A DNA stretch of 64,000 bases, from the NCBI RefSeq assembly GCF_000384335.2, contig NZ_KQ031382.1:62001-126000 (forward strand), read 5' to 3'. The notes under the pieces are model-generated. The model was not told the DNA's origin. It ran no database searches and was given only the letters and a program-made list of their open reading frames with translations. The stretch is from Hyphomicrobium sp. 99 (GTDB lineage: Bacteria; Pseudomonadota; Alphaproteobacteria; Rhizobiales; Hyphomicrobiaceae). Each line of letters begins with the position of its first letter. The stretch's first letter is position 1. Below, piece by piece: positions 62,670-64,000 of this stretch. A program made the translations under genes and the position numbers.

Positions 62670-63632
62670 ATGCCTATGAACTATGCCAGAACCGCGCTGC
62701 TGCTGGCAGCAATGACGGCGATTTTCGTCGCGCTCGGCGCAGCCATCGGCGGCCATGCCGGCCTCGTCATCGCGTTCTTTTTCGCGCTCGTAATGAACGC
62801 GTTTAGCCTATGGAAATCGGATTCCATCGTCCTGCGCATGTTCAACGCCCAGGAAGTCAGCGAAGCGACGGCTCCGGAGTTCTATCGCATCGTGCGCGAT
62901 TTGGCGCGCAACGCCGATCTTCCGATGCCGCGCGTCTACATCATGAACAATCCGCAGCCCAACGCCTTCGCGACAGGTCGCAGCCCGTCGCACGCGGCCG
63001 TCTGCGCTTCGACTGGCCTTCTTGAAACGCTTGACCGCAACGAACTCGCGGGCGTGATTGCGCACGAACTCGCGCACGTCAAAAATCGCGATACGTTGAC
63101 GATGACCGTCGCCGCGACGATCGGCGGCGCGGTTTCCATGGTCGCGCAATACATGCAGTTCGGCATGTTGTTCGGCGGCGGCCGCGATAACGATCGTAGC
63201 GGGCTTGGCACGATCGGTACGCTCGCCGCCATCATCCTCGCGCCGATGGCTGCAGGCCTCGTGCAGATGGCGATCAGCCGTTCCCGCGAATATCAAGCCG
63301 ATCGTCTCGGCGCGATGATCTGCGGTAAGCCGCTTTGGCTCGCCTCCGCACTCCGAAAAATCGATGGCGCGGCGCGCCGGATTCCTAACGAGCAAGCAGA
63401 AGCGATCCCGGCAGCAGCGCATATGTTCATCATCAATCCGCTGAACGGCCACGGCGTCGACAATCTCTTCTCAACACACCCGAATGTCGAAAATCGTATC
63501 GCCGCGCTCGAAGCGCTATCGCGCGAGATGGGCGGCGCCTCCGGCATAGAGACCGGCAGTCGCACCAGCAGTTCCGGCGAAGTCTGGATCGGCGGACAGA
63601 ACTACACGAAACCGCCGAACCCTTGGGGCTGA
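62670..63632 (+). CDS. htpX: Protease HtpX (M48 family zinc metalloprotease)
   Basis: A 320-residue inner-membrane protease that degrades damaged membrane proteins. Helices at about 8-45; then [31 protein letters not shown], the zinc site HELAH ([15 protein letters not shown]), two further helices, and the third ligand Glu in [11 protein letters not shown]. The C-terminal end is short and Ser/Gly-rich. The start may be the first or the second ATG (MPMN). It is followed with a 1-bp gap by the rsmB-like gene. Confidence 0.95.
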   Translation: MPMNYARTALLLAAMTAIFVALGAAIGGHAGLVIAFFFALVMNAFSLWKSDSIVLRMFNAQEVSEATAPEFYRIVRDLARNADLPMPRVYIMNNPQPNAFATGRSPSHAAVCASTGLLETLDRNELAGVIAHELAHVKNRDTLTMTVAATIGGAVSMVAQYMQFGMLFGGGRDNDRSGLGTIGTLAAIILAPMAAGLVQMAISRSREYQADRLGAMICGKPLWLASALRKIDGAARRIPNEQAEAIPAAAHMFIINPLNGHGVDNLFSTHPNVENRIAALEALSREMGGASGIETGSRTSSSGEVWIGGQNYTKPPNPWG

Positions 63633-63633
63633 T

Positions 63634-64000
63634 GTGCCAAACAATATAAAACGAAACGGTCCGCGCTCCGCACCAGCTGGAGCGCGCCTCAAACGCGATC
63701 ATAAACCGAAGGCCGCAGTCGCTAAACCTGCATCACCCGCGGGCGACGGACTGAAGACGCGCGACGTCGCGGTCTCGGCGCTCTTCTCCGTGTTGATCGA
63801 ACATCGTCCGTTCGACGACGTGTTCGCGACCGTTTCCGCGGGACGCGATCTAGCGCCCCGCGACCGCGCCTTTGCCCGTCTCATCGCCACGACGGCTCTC
63901 CGCAATCGCGGCGCCCTGCAGGCAGTCCTCAGCACCTACATCGCCAAGCCGCTCCCCGAACACATCGGCCGTTTGGACGAAATCCTTCTCGCGGCCGCGG
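63634..64000 (+). CDS. rsmB: 16S rRNA m5C967 methyltransferase RsmB-like, N-terminal part (3' end cut off)
   Basis: The first 122 codons of a gene that continues past the window. It starts at GTG (MPNNIKRNGPRS) one base after the htpX stop. A basic leader of about 40 residues is followed by the NusB-type RNA-binding domain of RsmB/Sun (TRDVAVSALFSVLIEHRPFDDVFATV, LAPRDRAFARLIATTALRNRGALQAVL). The methyltransferase domain is not visible. A stand-alone nusB gene would be shorter at the start and is less likely beside htpX; this htpX-rsmB order is common in Rhizobiales. Confidence 0.8.
   Translation, partial: MPNNIKRNGPRSAPAGARLKRDHKPKAAVAKPASPAGDGLKTRDVAVSALFSVLIEHRPFDDVFATVSAGRDLAPRDRAFARLIATTALRNRGALQAVLSTYIAKPLPEHIGRLDEILLAAA

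Overview
The window reads as a chromosome segment of an alphaproteobacterium of the order Hyphomicrobiales, most likely Hyphomicrobium or a close relative. Supporting signs are high coding GC, the hemY / mitofilin-like / hemD / hemC block facing tsaD-gpsA, a DUF1674 (SdhAF4-type) gene, CysB-like sulfur control and many small secreted proteins. The genus is an inference; no rRNA is present.

Layout. 1-2.6 kb: the end of a sulfonate/taurine-type ABC transporter (ATPase cut by the window edge, Tat-exported binding protein, permease). 3.0-3.9 kb: a non-haem chloroperoxidase-type hydrolase broken by a 20-bp tandem duplication. 5.0-6.4 kb: a porin. 7.1-14.4 kb: a sulfur-assimilation locus, with a CysB-like regulator converging on a six-gene operon (binding protein, permease, ATPase, AprA-like flavoprotein, AprB-like two-cluster ferredoxin, HEAT-repeat protein). 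14.6-23.9 kb: signalling genes (GGDEF/EAL protein, hybrid histidine kinase, LuxR-type regulator, single receiver) and membrane proteins. 23.9-27.4 kb: a lipid-type group (KAS III, a hydrolase with a Cys nucleophile, SDR). 27.7-30.0 kb: a pentameric ligand-gated ion channel fused to a periplasmic-binding-protein domain. 30.0-35.6 kb: a LysR regulator divergent from an RND pump and its adaptor. 35.7-41.0 kb: small secreted proteins and an SPFH/NfeD pair.

41.16-49.87 kb is an integrated element of about 8.7 kb at a tRNA-Thr(CGT) gene, bounded by a 53-bp direct repeat of the tRNA 3' part. It carries a tyrosine integrase, a stand-alone polymerase-fold protein with family-A/T7-RNAP-like motifs, two restriction-type nucleases (Mrr-like; McrB-N plus HNH) and an unrecognised cytosolic protein paired with a four-helix membrane protein. 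It looks like a small defence island. Its right end holds an inverted copy of the tRNA 5' part and a degraded copy of the integrase leader.

50.5-64 kb is housekeeping: an outer-membrane beta-barrel, hemY, a mitofilin/Mic60-like gene, hemD, hemC, tsaD, gpsA, an EVE-domain protein, a protein-lysine methyltransferase-like gene, acs, an sdhAF4-like gene, htpX and the start of rsmB.

The items most worth following up are the PBP-channel fusion, the polymerase-like island gene, the 48.3-49.4 kb cytosolic/membrane pair, the AprAB-like module inside an organosulfur transport operon, and the tRNA rearrangement at the island borders. Functions were assigned by reading motifs, not by database search.
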